From the NCBI GenBank assembly GCA_963665265.2, contig OY762224.2:1984001-2048000 (forward strand): a stretch of DNA of 64,000 nucleotides, read 5' to 3'. The notes beneath the pieces are model-generated. The model saw only the letters and a program-made list of their open reading frames with translations, searched no databases and was not told where the DNA came from. A program made the translations under genes and the position numbers. How positions within the stretch are numbered: position 1 is the stretch's first letter; the number at the start of each line of letters is the position of its first letter. Shown piece after piece: positions 8,165-17,246 of the stretch. The stretch comes from CAXXHQ01 sp963665265 (GTDB lineage: Bacteria > Planctomycetota > Planctomycetia > Pirellulales > Thermoguttaceae).

Positions 8165-9549
8165 TGCTTCTCCCCAATTGCGTCGCCGACGTAAATTAAG
8201 TACAAATGCGGGAGTTTCCCGTCGCCGACCGTTTTTTCAATCGTTCCCAACGTGCCGCGATATACTTTTTCGCCTTCGTAACTCGCCTCGCAAACGACGG
8301 CGATCGGCGTGTCGTCGGGATAGAGCGCTCGAAGTTTCGGCAACGCCTCGGCCAATTTGAATCGATGCGTGAACAGAACGAGCGTGTCGTTTAAACGCCC
8401 TTTTTCGTTTTTCGTTCCCAAGTTCTCGCCTGCCGAGATGATTACGGCGCCCGCCTTCGAGGTCACGCTTTGCTTTAACGCGCCGTTGGCCGCGTTAAAG
8501 GAGCTTAGACCGGGCACGACGGTCGGCTTCATTTCGGCGAATTCGGAAGTAACCCAACTCCAAGGGCAATACATCGTCGGATCGCCCGAGTCGGCGAAGA
8601 CGACGCTTTTCCCTTCTGCCAGGAACGTTCGGACCTCCTTGGCGAATTTGTCGGCGGCGGCCGTGCTCCGCTCAGCGCGTTCGCGCAAATCGGCGGGCAA
8701 CTCCTCCGGCTTCTGAGTGCGAAATCCACCGCCCATGATCAGCGAAGAAGCCACCTTAACCTTCTCCGAGGGAATAAACCGCTCGACTTCCTCTTTTAGG
8801 TATTCGAAGCAGTAGACGCGGTCGGCGGCTTCGAGGGCCTTGGCCGCTTTGAAAGTGACGAGATCGCGGTCGCCGGGGCCCATGCCGACCAACGTTACTC
8901 GGCCGGGCATTTTCTGCGGAGCTTTCTCCGTCGCCTTGGTTGCCGCCCCGCCGGGCTTTGCGACTTTGCCTGGAGTCGCTTTATCGGCGGCCTCACTCTT
9001 CTGTTCCTCCTCGTCGTCTTCGGAGGCGATTTTCACGCTGATGGAGACGGCTTGCTTCACCCAGCGCCCTTTTTGCTTGGCGCCCTCTTCGATCGTCTCG
9101 AACGGGCCTTCTTTTTTTCGCAAAGGCTCGCCGTTGCAATGGTCGGCGAGAATGACGAGCTTGTGCGCGAGGCCCGGGTCGATCTCGGGAATCGAGAAGA
9201 CGGCCCTGTAAGCGTCTTCGCTCTCGACGACGGCGTAGCAATCGAGCCAGAGAGAGCATTTGGTTCCCCAAACGACTCCGCACGCTTCCAAAAGGCTGGA
9301 AAGTTTCGCTCCCGTGAACGTGAGCTTTTTCCCTTCGATTTCGTCGGTGATCGTTCCTTGTTCAAGCTTTCGCAGATCGGTCGCTTTGAAGACGACGGGC
9401 TTTTTATCTTTGATGCGGACGGTGATCGTGGCCTTCGGATCGACCGACGCGATCGACTTGGACGCAGAATCTTCCGCGCGACACGGTCCGGCCAAGCAGG
9501 CAAATAACAGGAAGACGGAAATCAATTGGATCGCAAAAAAATTATGCAT
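8161..9549 (-). CDS. Exported fusion: SUOX-like molybdopterin-fold domain + SAM-dependent tetrapyrrole methylase
   Basis: 462 residues. Residues 1-25 form a signal peptide (hydrophobic core ending GPCRA-ED). Residues 40-175 resemble the oxidoreductase molybdopterin-binding (SUOX) fold: ATDLRKL, FTGAKLSSLLEACGV, AVVES-EDAYRAVFSIPEID, GPFETI, VKQAVSISV. The usual cofactor-ligating Cys was not identified. Residues 176-215 are a Lys/Ala/Glu-rich linker. Residues 217-458 match precorrin/uroporphyrinogen methylases (CbiF-like): VTLVGMGPGDRDLVTFKAAK, FADSGDPTMY at 319-327, VVPGLSSFNAA near 345, YRGTLGTIE near the end. These enzymes normally use SAM in the cytosol, so an exported copy is odd. It ends in an ATGA overlap with the pseudopilin gene. 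The domain calls are good; reaction and location are open. Confidence 0.8.
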   Translation of the reverse strand: MHNFFAIQLISVFLLFACLAGPCRAEDSASKSIASVDPKATITVRIKDKKPVVFKATDLRKLEQGTITDEIEGKKLTFTGAKLSSLLEACGVVWGTKCSLWLDCYAVVESEDAYRAVFSIPEIDPGLAHKLVILADHCNGEPLRKKEGPFETIEEGAKQKGRWVKQAVSISVKIASEDDEEEQKSEAADKATPGKVAKPGGAATKATEKAPQKMPGRVTLVGMGPGDRDLVTFKAAKALEAADRVYCFEYLKEEVERFIPSEKVKVASSLIMGGGFRTQKPEELPADLRERAERSTAAADKFAKEVRTFLAEGKSVVFADSGDPTMYCPWSWVTSEFAEMKPTVVPGLSSFNAANGALKQSVTSKAGAVIISAGENLGTKNEKGRLNDTLVLFTHRFKLAEALPKLRALYPDDTPIAVVCEASYEGEKVYRGTLGTIEKTVGDGKLPHLYLIYVGDAIGEKQ

Positions 9550-10232
9550 GGCGTTTACTCGAGTGACGGGGGAGCAATATTTGCGGTGGGGGAGTCGTTA
9601 AAGCGGTTCATTCGAATCTTCCGTTCATGCTCGGAAAACGCGAGGGTTCTATTTTGAAAAACGAGGCGTACGCAACACGACAGTCGTCGCAGCAACGGGA
9701 GGGAGAACTGCAAGGCAGGACGCTTGAGCTAAACGCAAAGACCATGCCAAGCAAGGAAAGAAGGTCGGAGCGGAGAGAACTCCATGCGAAAAAAGCCGTG
9801 CGATTCGTTTTCAACGAGAATGAAAAAAACTAGAAAAAAATAGATCAGACTCGCTGCAACGGATTATTCGACTTTTCGGCGCAACGACAAAAATGGCGCG
9901 CAATGATCAAAGAAGAAGGAAAAAGCCGCAATGCGTTTCAGTAAATCAAAGTGAAAAAAAGAGTTGCGACAGAGCTACAAAAATGAAAGGAGTAAACGGC
10001 GTTCTTACAAAAACAAACCACCCCGGAGAGTTCTGCGAATCTAAAAATCTAGGATCATATCTTTTGGCGATATTATTCCGACGCGAATATGAGCGGTTAT
10101 TTACGTATTCAACTCGATTTCTCTCCAAAAAGCTTGTTGCGAAAATCTGATCGGCATGAAAATAGCCTAATGCGATATTATGGTACCGCGAAAGTCGTTG
10201 CGGTCGATGATCCGAAGCATTGGAACAACGCC
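9550..10232. other. Gene-free divergent intergenic region
   Basis: This region lies between the divergent fusion gene and the HTH-PBP regulator. It should hold both promoters and possible regulator sites. Short frames exist but have skewed, Lys/Arg-rich translations with no family resemblance. I saw no convincing riboswitch: the cobalamin and molybdenum-cofactor consensus elements are not recognisable by eye. Confidence 0.5.
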
Positions 10233-11312
10233 ATGAATGCCGAAATGCAACTGACGAATCGAGTCAAATCGTACAGAGTCGCGCGAGGCTGGTCGCAGGA
10301 CGAACTCGCGCAGCGGGCGGGAATCTCGCGGGCTAGCGTAAGCGCCATTGAAACGGAGCGACTCTCGCCGTCGGCCGCCGCAGCGCTGACTTTGGCAGCC
10401 GCCTTTCAATGCCGCGTTGAAGACATCTTTCAAATCGGCGAGACCGAACGCGCCGAGCGCGCATGGGCATGGGCTCCGCGTCGTGAAAAATGCCGATATT
10501 GGATCGCGGAAATTCGAGGCAAAAAAATGCTCTTTCCGGCGGAAAGCTCGAACCTCGGATTGCTCCCGCATGACGGAATCTTTGACGGCGGCGAGTTGCA
10601 TGACCACGGCGACTTCGACCCGGCTCGCACCTTGGTCGTCGCAAGCTGCGATCCGGCGATCGGGCTTCTCGCATCATTGTTGCATGAACGTCACGGAGTT
10701 CGGTTGCTCGCCTTCTCGCGTTCGAGTCGGGAAGCCTTATCGCTTCTTAAGCAAGGAGTGGTTCACGCTGCGGGGATTCATTTCGCCAAGGCCGGTCAAC
10801 GAGATCGGAATGCTTCGGTCGCGGCCGATTCGTTGGACTTCGACTTCAGCTTGTTGCACATGGCTCGCTGGCAAGAAGGTTTGGCCGTGACGCCGGGACT
10901 GCACGTTCGGTCGGTTCAGGCCGCCCTTAACGCAAAAATTCGTTGGGTGGCGCGAGAAAACGGCTCCGCAGCGCGGGAATTGCTCAATCAGTTGAGAGAA
11001 GACCAAGCGCCCCCTCGACGCACCGCGCAAAGCCATCGCGCCGTCGCCGAGGCCATTCGCTCGGGCTGGGCCGACGTCGGCGTCTGTCTGCGTTTGGTCT
11101 CCGAAGAGGCCGAGTTGGATTTTCTTCCTGTCCGTGAAGAAGAATATGATTTATGCTTCGCAAAAGATTGCGAAAGCGATCCGCGACTCCGGGCGTTGAC
11201 CGAGATTGTGCGGTCCGAAGACTATCGCAGGAAATTAAGCGAGTTGCCTGGCTACGACGCCGCTTCGGCCGGTCAAATTGAAAACGTTAAGGTCGAACGA
11301 GCCAATACTTAA
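10233..11312 (+). CDS. XRE-type HTH regulator with PBP-like (MoeA/molybdate-type) sensor domain
   Basis: 359 residues from the ATG at 10233, chosen because the HTH begins a few residues later. The frame is open upstream to 10089, and neither start has a clear RBS. Residues about 8-65 are a Cro/CI-type helix-turn-helix (LTNRVKSYRVARGWSQDELA, then AGISRASVSAIETERLSPSA). Residues about 125-345 resemble the periplasmic-binding-protein-like domain found fused to HTHs and at the C-terminus of MoeA-like proteins: ARTLVVASCDPAIGLLASLL, GVVHAAGIHFA, SHRAVAEAIRSGWADVGVCL. Related regulators are annotated as molybdate or anion responsive. It precedes trmO by 18 bases and is divergent from the SUOX-like fusion, its most likely target by position. 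The ligand is inferred, not shown. Confidence 0.78.
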   Translation: MNAEMQLTNRVKSYRVARGWSQDELAQRAGISRASVSAIETERLSPSAAAALTLAAAFQCRVEDIFQIGETERAERAWAWAPRREKCRYWIAEIRGKKMLFPAESSNLGLLPHDGIFDGGELHDHGDFDPARTLVVASCDPAIGLLASLLHERHGVRLLAFSRSSREALSLLKQGVVHAAGIHFAKAGQRDRNASVAADSLDFDFSLLHMARWQEGLAVTPGLHVRSVQAALNAKIRWVARENGSAARELLNQLREDQAPPRRTAQSHRAVAEAIRSGWADVGVCLRLVSEEAELDFLPVREEEYDLCFAKDCESDPRLRALTEIVRSEDYRRKLSELPGYDAASAGQIENVKVERANT

Positions 11313-11330
11313 TCAAGGAATAATATTAGC

Positions 11331-11816
11331 ATGTATCTCATTCAGATCGGCGTCGCACATACGATGTTTGACCAAGCCGCCGGGACGCCCGTGCAGCCGT
11401 TTTGCGCGAAAGGGTCTGAAGGATGGATTGAAATCTTTCCCCCTTATAACGCCGGGCTAAAAGACCTTGATGGTTTCGACCGCATTTGGCTGCTTTTTTG
11501 GTGCAATCGCGCGACTTCGCCGAAACTGAACGTCGTTCCCTATCGCGACACGGTTCCGCACGGTGTTTTCGCCACCCGGGCGCCCTCGCGCCCGAATCCG
11601 ATCGGAATGTCGTCTGTGCGGCTCTTGCGCATTTGCGACGGCCGATTGCATATCGCCGAGTTGGATTTGCTCGACGGCACGCCGATCCTCGACATCAAGC
11701 CGTACGTGCCGCAATACGATTGCTACCCGGCCGATCGCATCGGTTGGCTGCAAGGCGACACGGTCGATAAGTCGCGAATCGTGGCCGACAATCGGTTTAT
11801 GAAAACCGGATCGTAA
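11331..11816 (+). CDS. trmO: tRNA (t6A37-N6)-methyltransferase TrmO (TsaA/VirR family)
   Basis: 161 residues with the complete TrmO-like beta-barrel signature: IGVAHTMF at the start, IEIFPPYNAGLKDLDGFDRI, FATRAPSRPNPIGMSSVRLL (the SAM/active-site motif), then LDLLDGTPILDIKPYVPQYD. It methylates N6-threonylcarbamoyladenosine at position 37 of certain tRNAs. The C-terminal extension of E. coli TrmO is missing, as in many short homologues. It lies 18 bases after the HTH-PBP gene, suggesting one transcript. TrmO homologues are sometimes found beside molybdenum genes, so this copy may be under the regulator's control. Family call is firm; substrate specificity of the short form is less sure. Confidence 0.9.
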   Translation: MYLIQIGVAHTMFDQAAGTPVQPFCAKGSEGWIEIFPPYNAGLKDLDGFDRIWLLFWCNRATSPKLNVVPYRDTVPHGVFATRAPSRPNPIGMSSVRLLRICDGRLHIAELDLLDGTPILDIKPYVPQYDCYPADRIGWLQGDTVDKSRIVADNRFMKTGS

Positions 11817-11999
11817 AAACCTCTTCGCCTAATTATTGCTCTGGCGGCATAAGTTCTTTTGCTGCAATGGTTAGCGTTGCGATTTGGACGGTTATTCTTG
11901 CCTTTTTCGCTTGCTTGCAGGATTGTCTATATACGCCCGGAATGATATTGTCACAGGGCTGTTGGATTTTACGTGAGCCATATTCTGGAGCGAAGGAAC

Positions 12000-13439
12000 G
12001 TGAACGAAATTTTACCGTTGTTAACTCTTTTCGCCGGAGTCGCGCTTGGATGCATAGGCGTCTGGTGTTTTTTTCGCGCTAAGATTGAAGCCGAGTATCA
12101 GCGCGGGCGGCAAGAGTCGGCGCCGGAAACGGCTGTTTTGAGCGAGCGAGTCAACGCCTTAAATTCGTCGTTGGAAGAATCCCGCGCGACGGTCCAACAG
12201 CGGGAAATATCGCTTCGCGAGATACAGGAGCAATTCTCGATCGCGCAAACGAAAATTGCGCAGCTTGAAACTAATTTGCAGCAAGAACGAAAGCAAACTG
12301 AAGAAAAGTTAAAATTGCTGGAAGAAGCGAAACGGCAACTGTCCGACACGTTCAAAGCGTTGGCCTCCGACACGTTGAAGAGCAGCAATACGTCGTTTTT
12401 GGAGTTGGCGAAAACGCATTTGGAAAAATTCCAAGAATCGGCGCAGGGAGATTTGGAAAAACGCCAATTGGCTATCGACGAGATGGTGAAGCCGGTGAAG
12501 GAATCGCTCGGCAAAGTGGACGCCAAGCTGCAAGAGATCGAAAAATCGCGCGTCGAGGCCTATGCCGGACTCTCCGAACAAGTGAAATCGTTGCGCGAGA
12601 CGCAAGAGTCGCTGCGCGGCGAGACGTCGAATTTGGTCAAGGCGTTACGCCGGCCGCAGGTCCGCGGCCGTTGGGGCGAAATTCAGCTAAGACGCGTCGT
12701 CGAAATGGCGGGAATGCTGAACTATTGCGATTTCTATGAGCAAGAGTCGACGGCGACGGAAGGGGGGGCGTTACGACCGGACTTGCTGGTTCGCTTACCC
12801 GGTAAGAAAAACGTGGTGGTTGACGCGAAGGCGCCCTTGAACGCTTATCTCGAGGCGGTCGAGGCGCAAGACGACGAAACGCGCTCGGCAAGACTTAAAG
12901 ACCACGCCCGACAGGTTCGCACGCATATCTCCAATTTGAGTAAGAAGTCGTATTTCCAACAATTCGACCCTGCGCCCGAGTTCGTCGTTCTCTTTTTGCC
13001 GGGCGAGGTGTTTTTTAGCGCGGCGCTGGAGCAAGACCCGTCGTTGATCGAGTTGGGCGTTGAAAATAACGTGATAATTGCGACTCCCACGACGTTGATC
13101 TCTTTGTTACGGGCGGTCGCTTACGGTTGGCGGCAGGAGACGATCGCGGAGAACGCCGCACAAATTAGTAAGCTTGGGAAAGAGCTTTACGATCGGGTGA
13201 CGAACCTTGCCCAGCATTTTACGAAAGTCGGCAGCGGGTTGGAAACGGCGATGAGCGCCTATAACAAAGCGGTTGGCGCGTTGGAAAGCCGGGTGCTGGT
13301 TTCAGTTCGGCGGTTTAAAGAGCTTGGGGCGATCGGCGACACGGAAAGCGAATTGGAGTCGCCGCGACCGATTGAACAGCAAACTAGGGCGTTGCAGGCG
13401 CCGGAATTGACTTCAGGCGGGCATCAGGATGGTGTTTAG
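12000..13439 (+). CDS. rmuC: DNA recombination protein RmuC
   Basis: 479 residues from GTG at 12000, chosen because GGAGCGAAGGA lies just upstream; an in-frame GTG at 11973 is possible but lacks an RBS. The N-terminal membrane anchor (LLTLFAGVALGCIGVWCFF) is followed by a long coiled coil up to about residue 200. The RmuC nuclease-like domain then follows: VRGRWGEIQLRRVVEMAGML, DLLVRLPGKKNVVVDAKAPL, FVVLFLPGEVFFSAAL, VIIATPTTLISLLRAVAYGW. RmuC limits inversions at short inverted repeats in E. coli. That is of interest because the window's right end is rich in palindromic repeats. The C-terminal tail is a variable low-similarity extension. Confidence 0.95.
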   Translation: MNEILPLLTLFAGVALGCIGVWCFFRAKIEAEYQRGRQESAPETAVLSERVNALNSSLEESRATVQQREISLREIQEQFSIAQTKIAQLETNLQQERKQTEEKLKLLEEAKRQLSDTFKALASDTLKSSNTSFLELAKTHLEKFQESAQGDLEKRQLAIDEMVKPVKESLGKVDAKLQEIEKSRVEAYAGLSEQVKSLRETQESLRGETSNLVKALRRPQVRGRWGEIQLRRVVEMAGMLNYCDFYEQESTATEGGALRPDLLVRLPGKKNVVVDAKAPLNAYLEAVEAQDDETRSARLKDHARQVRTHISNLSKKSYFQQFDPAPEFVVLFLPGEVFFSAALEQDPSLIELGVENNVIIATPTTLISLLRAVAYGWRQETIAENAAQISKLGKELYDRVTNLAQHFTKVGSGLETAMSAYNKAVGALESRVLVSVRRFKELGAIGDTESELESPRPIEQQTRALQAPELTSGGHQDGV

Positions 13440-13630
13440 GGGGGGACGGTGGGGGGATTGCAGGATAGATAACGTCGAATTCATATTGTGGCGCGGTGTC
13501 GTTTTCAGTATAAACGCGACCTGATTATGAGGCATGCCGTGCCATGGGTCGCAATGCCGCGACAAGTAAGGGGGCATTCCTCGTTAAAGACTAGCTCATT
13601 GACGCAATTCTTTATCGGGAGACGGCGTTT

Positions 13631-14413
13631 GTGATCGACTATTTCCAAAGAATCTGGGGTTTGCGGTACTTTTGGACCGCGCTCATTCGCAACGATATAC
13701 GCAATCGATATCGCGGCTCGGTTATTGGCATTGGCTGGTCGATGCTTCATCCGTTGTTGATGACGGCGGTTATTTGCATTTTTCTCGGCGGCTATTTCAA
13801 TATGGAGAAAAAAGCGTACGCGCCCTATTTACTTTGCGGTTTGGTTTTCTGGAATTTTCTTTCGGCATGCATGCGCGAGGGATGTCATAGCTTTTACAAC
13901 AATGAATCGTATATTCGCCAGCATCCGGCGCCGATGGCGATTTATCCGCTGCGCATTACCTTAAGCTCCGGGTTTCACTTTCTCGCTGGAATGGGGATAG
14001 TCCTCTGCGCGGCATGGGTGACGGAGGGGTTTGGCAATCTCCCCGTCCTGATTAGCCTTATTCCGACGCTTGCGATGATTTTTATTTTTTGTTGGTCGTT
14101 GGCCATTATTCTCGGCATTCTGAACGTGTTGTTTCAAGATTGCCAACATTTGATCGAAGTGGTGTTGCAGATCCTTTTTTACGCCACCCCGATCATGTAT
14201 CGACCGGAGATTTTGGACGGGCGAAAAATTGGATTTTTAATGCAATTCAATCCATTGGCGCATCTGTTAAATATGCTTCGGGAACCAATTTTATACGGTC
14301 GCTTTCCTACAGTCGGGATGACGCTTTGCGCTCTTGCGGTCGTGGCAGGCGCGGTAGGGATCGCAATGTTTGCAATGGCGAAATTTGAAAGACGGATCAT
14401 TTTCTATTTGTAA
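13631..14413 (+). CDS. wzm: Polysaccharide ABC exporter, permease subunit (Wzm-type)
   Basis: 260 residues from a GTG start. It has the ABC-2 permease layout of Wzm/TagG: an amphipathic N-terminal element with RNDIRNRYRGSVIGIGWSML, about six membrane helices, and the conserved FYATPIMYRPE and NPLAHLLNMLREPILYG region before the last helix. It forms the channel of an ATP-driven exporter of lipid-linked glycans. It is followed after 20 bases by its ATPase (Wzt-type), so both are one operon with the glycosyltransferases downstream. The exported polymer (O-antigen-like, teichoic-like or capsule) cannot be told from sequence. Confidence 0.9.
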   Translation: MIDYFQRIWGLRYFWTALIRNDIRNRYRGSVIGIGWSMLHPLLMTAVICIFLGGYFNMEKKAYAPYLLCGLVFWNFLSACMREGCHSFYNNESYIRQHPAPMAIYPLRITLSSGFHFLAGMGIVLCAAWVTEGFGNLPVLISLIPTLAMIFIFCWSLAIILGILNVLFQDCQHLIEVVLQILFYATPIMYRPEILDGRKIGFLMQFNPLAHLLNMLREPILYGRFPTVGMTLCALAVVAGAVGIAMFAMAKFERRIIFYL

Positions 14414-14433
14414 GCCGGACGGAGCAGCTCGCG

Positions 14434-15204
14434 ATGAATTTGATTGAATTGAACGACGTCGGCTTGAAGTTCAACGTTCGGTGCCATGGCCGGATTAGCT
14501 TGAAGGAATACCTGTTAAAGGGGTTGTTTTGGCCTTCGAAGAGCGGATCGCTTAAGGTTCAGGCGCTCGACGGGATTTCGTTTTCGGTGGCCGAAGGGGA
14601 ACGGCTTGGGATTGTCGGGCACAACGGAGCGGGAAAAAGCACATTGTTGAAGCTCTTGGCCGGTATTTACCCTCCCACGGCCGGCGAACGCCGCGTGCAT
14701 GGAAAAATCAGCTCGCTGTTTGAAATTGCCCTGGGATTTGAATTGGACGCCAACGGTTGGGACAACATTATCTTTCGCGGCTACTTGATGGGCGAAACGC
14801 CGAAGACGATTCGCGATAAAGTGACTCCGATCGCCGAGTTTAGCGAATTAGGGAAATTTCTTGATATGCCCGTTCGTTATTATTCGAGCGGGATGTTGGT
14901 TCGATTGGCGTTCGCGATCTCAACGGCTATTAATCCGGAAATACTTATCATTGACGAAGTCTTATCGGCAGGAGATATTGGCTTTCAGGAGAAGGCGCGG
15001 AGCAGGATGAGGGATTTGCTCTCGAGCGCGAAGGCGGCAGTCATCGTCAGTCACGACATGCAGTCGCTGAGCCTTTTGTGCGACCGGGTGATGTGGCTTG
15101 ATCACGGTCAGGTCAAGCAAATCGGCGATGCGGAAGAAGTGATCGAAGCTTACGTGAATCATCAAAAGTCGGGAGTCGCGAATCCGCTAAAGCAGGCGGC
15201 GTAA
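14434..15204 (+). CDS. wzt: Polysaccharide ABC exporter, ATPase subunit (Wzt-type)
   Basis: 256 residues. Walker A is GHNGAGKST (62-70), the signature is the YSSGM variant typical of Wzt/TagH (150-154), Walker B is LIIDE (171-175), and the switch His is in IVSHDMQS. The N-terminal MNLIELNDVGLKFNV and SLKEYLL stretch is typical of the family. The protein ends right after the nucleotide-binding domain. It therefore lacks the C-terminal carbohydrate-binding module seen in E. coli O9a Wzt, which fits an exporter that does not require recognition of a terminal modification. A good terminator hairpin follows the stop. Confidence 0.93.
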   Translation: MNLIELNDVGLKFNVRCHGRISLKEYLLKGLFWPSKSGSLKVQALDGISFSVAEGERLGIVGHNGAGKSTLLKLLAGIYPPTAGERRVHGKISSLFEIALGFELDANGWDNIIFRGYLMGETPKTIRDKVTPIAEFSELGKFLDMPVRYYSSGMLVRLAFAISTAINPEILIIDEVLSAGDIGFQEKARSRMRDLLSSAKAAVIVSHDMQSLSLLCDRVMWLDHGQVKQIGDAEEVIEAYVNHQKSGVANPLKQAA

Positions 15205-15209
15205 CGCGT

Positions 15210-15240
15210 TTAGGGGAAACGCCCCTAATCCTTTGTTTCT
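15210..15240 (+). terminator. Rho-independent terminator after wzt
   Basis: Stem TTAGGGG (15210-15216) / CCCCTAA (15222-15228), loop AAACG, followed by TCCTTTGTTTCT. It starts 6 bases after the wzt stop codon. Confidence 0.7.
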
Positions 15241-15433
15241 TCGGGAATTCCCTGTGCAGATGCCAAATTTCGCAGGGTGGATTAGCGATATCTTGCGGAA
15301 AAGCGCAGGCTCGTCGGTGATAGCCACGTCTGGGGTTGATCAAAAATGCAAATGTGAGTATCGTTCGGCGAATTGCCCAGATTGACCGGACGATAGATTT
15401 TCGATTTGCCCCGCAGTAGATCGGGACGCTTGA

Positions 15434-17134
15434 ATGCTTTTCCAATCTCGTGATCGAGATAATGAACTTAAAAACTTTCAAGATGCAAAGGCGTTGCGGA
15501 AGGTCGCGGTTGGTTTGCGCTCGTTTCGATTAGGAAAGCCTGCGATCCGAATCTTTCATGAATTGTTCGACGATCCGCTTCCGGAAACATTTCCGAATCT
15601 TTTGGCGAGTTCGCGCCCGTTGCGCGGGGATTATCCATTTCGACCAGGTTTGGTTATTGCGCTATTCTTGCTTTGTTTTTTACCTCGCGCCGCGATGTGT
15701 TTGCGGATAGGCGACATTTGTCCGGACGGCGTTCTGTACGTTCGATTAGCCTCAGCCCTTGAGCGGGGCGATTACGCCAAGGGGTTCGACGTGATGAATT
15801 TAAACATTTATCCCGTCGCTCTCATGACGTTGCGAAAACTGGGATTAGACTATCAGACGGCCGGCATGACCTTGGGCGTGTTAACCTCTAGCCTCGTCGT
15901 ATTGCCTTTGTTCGGATGGATTCGACGCCAATTTGACGATCGCATCGCGATAGTCGCTTGTTTTCTTTACGCTTCGCATCCGGTGTTTGTCGCGTGGAGT
16001 CCGGAGTTGATTCGAGACTCGTCGTATTGGTTGTTTTTCACGCTGTTTTTGTATGCGCATTGGAGAGCGATGACCGAGCTTCGCGCTCGGCATTTTATTC
16101 TTTCCGGTCTATCGTTGTGTCTAGCCGTATTGACTCGTTTTGAGGGGCTATTCCTATTAATTCCTTTTGCTCTATGGACGTATTTTCGTTTTCAGGCGTT
16201 GGAATCTCGCGAGGATCGCCGCAAAGCGGTTCTTGGAGCGACGGCAATTTTGTTGACGCCTCCGATCATTGTGGCGATCATTAACGTGACGTGGCTACGC
16301 GGGCATTCCGTATGGATGATTTCGCGATTAAGCCCCTTGGAATTGATTGACAGTTGGTGGCGGGGAAGGGGCGGAGCGGGCGGCGGGCTGCCGTTTCACC
16401 GCATGGTGCAGGTATATGTCCCCGCTTTGGTCAAAGGGGTCTCAGCGATCTTCGGCGTTCTGATGCTTGTCGGGCTTTTTATCTACCGCCGCGATTGGGC
16501 GAGACGCGATAATCAAACGCTTTTTTTCGTGGCTCTCACTACATTGGTCGCGGCTTGGATCCATGCTTGGAACGCAAAGGAATCTTGCGATCGTTATTAC
16601 GTCACGATAGCGTTGATGGGCTCGCCGTTCGCGGCGGCCGCGTTGATCGCTTTTGTGCGTCGGATCGTTTGGGGCGCCAATTGGGGGCATTTGCCTTCGA
16701 TTGCGCGGCTGGTCGCCGTCGCCTTTCCGCTTGCAGTCATAGCCGTTTCCGGACCGACTATCGCCATGAAAAATGACTGTGAAGCTCGAGTCGCTCAGAA
16801 AAATCTAGCGAATTGGGTTCTCGACCGTTGCGGTTCAAATGCGGTCTTGTGCGGATCGGAAGGTGTAACTCCAGTCGTCGCCTTTCACACTGGCGGAAAA
16901 TTTGAGGTTTTTGAAAAAGGGACCGACGACGCGGCGAAGTTGGAGTTGATTCGAGGACTTCGCCCCGACGTTATCTTTATGCAGGCGATAAGGCATAAGA
17001 AAAAAATCATTTCGGATTCCCTGCTGCAGCAGATGCTCAACGAAGGATATTTGCCGGTGGAACGATCTAGTTTGCCGGGGGGGGTGGACGAAGGCTTGCT
17101 CGTTTTAGCTACGAAAATAAGGAAAAGCTCGTAG
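15434..17134 (+). CDS. GT-C type membrane glycosyltransferase (PMT/ArnT, GT39-like)
   Basis: 566 residues, with about ten to twelve predicted membrane segments after a roughly 75-residue cytoplasmic N-terminus. The first periplasmic loop has the acidic pattern expected of GT-C enzymes (RIGDICPDGVLYVRLASALE), followed by the conserved ELIRDSSYWLFFTLFLYA and LSLCLAVLTRFEGLFLLIPF regions. Such enzymes move sugars from polyprenyl-phosphate carriers to lipids, glycans or proteins on the outer face of the inner membrane. Its place between the Wzm/Wzt exporter and the WecA-like gene suggests a role in building or modifying the same polymer. The start codon is not well supported by an RBS. Acceptor unknown. 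Confidence 0.72.
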   Translation: MLFQSRDRDNELKNFQDAKALRKVAVGLRSFRLGKPAIRIFHELFDDPLPETFPNLLASSRPLRGDYPFRPGLVIALFLLCFLPRAAMCLRIGDICPDGVLYVRLASALERGDYAKGFDVMNLNIYPVALMTLRKLGLDYQTAGMTLGVLTSSLVVLPLFGWIRRQFDDRIAIVACFLYASHPVFVAWSPELIRDSSYWLFFTLFLYAHWRAMTELRARHFILSGLSLCLAVLTRFEGLFLLIPFALWTYFRFQALESREDRRKAVLGATAILLTPPIIVAIINVTWLRGHSVWMISRLSPLELIDSWWRGRGGAGGGLPFHRMVQVYVPALVKGVSAIFGVLMLVGLFIYRRDWARRDNQTLFFVALTTLVAAWIHAWNAKESCDRYYVTIALMGSPFAAAALIAFVRRIVWGANWGHLPSIARLVAVAFPLAVIAVSGPTIAMKNDCEARVAQKNLANWVLDRCGSNAVLCGSEGVTPVVAFHTGGKFEVFEKGTDDAAKLELIRGLRPDVIFMQAIRHKKKIISDSLLQQMLNEGYLPVERSSLPGGVDEGLLVLATKIRKSS

Positions 17135-17246
17135 ATAATTTGCACGACGATCCGAGCGAGTGACGGCCGAAAACCCGGCTCGACTCGAAGACGGGGGACG
17201 GCTATAATGGCCGCCGATTCGGTAGGATGCCGATTCCGTAAATGCA

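Noticed and set aside
9550..9850. Possible cobalamin or molybdenum-cofactor riboswitch upstream of the methylase fusion
   Set aside because: A short GCTGCGACGACTGT resembles part of the B12 box on the minus strand, but the remaining conserved elements are absent.
9893..10150. 85-residue plus-strand frame before the HTH-PBP gene
   Set aside because: Lys/Arg-rich, no RBS, no motif, and in a region where promoters are expected.
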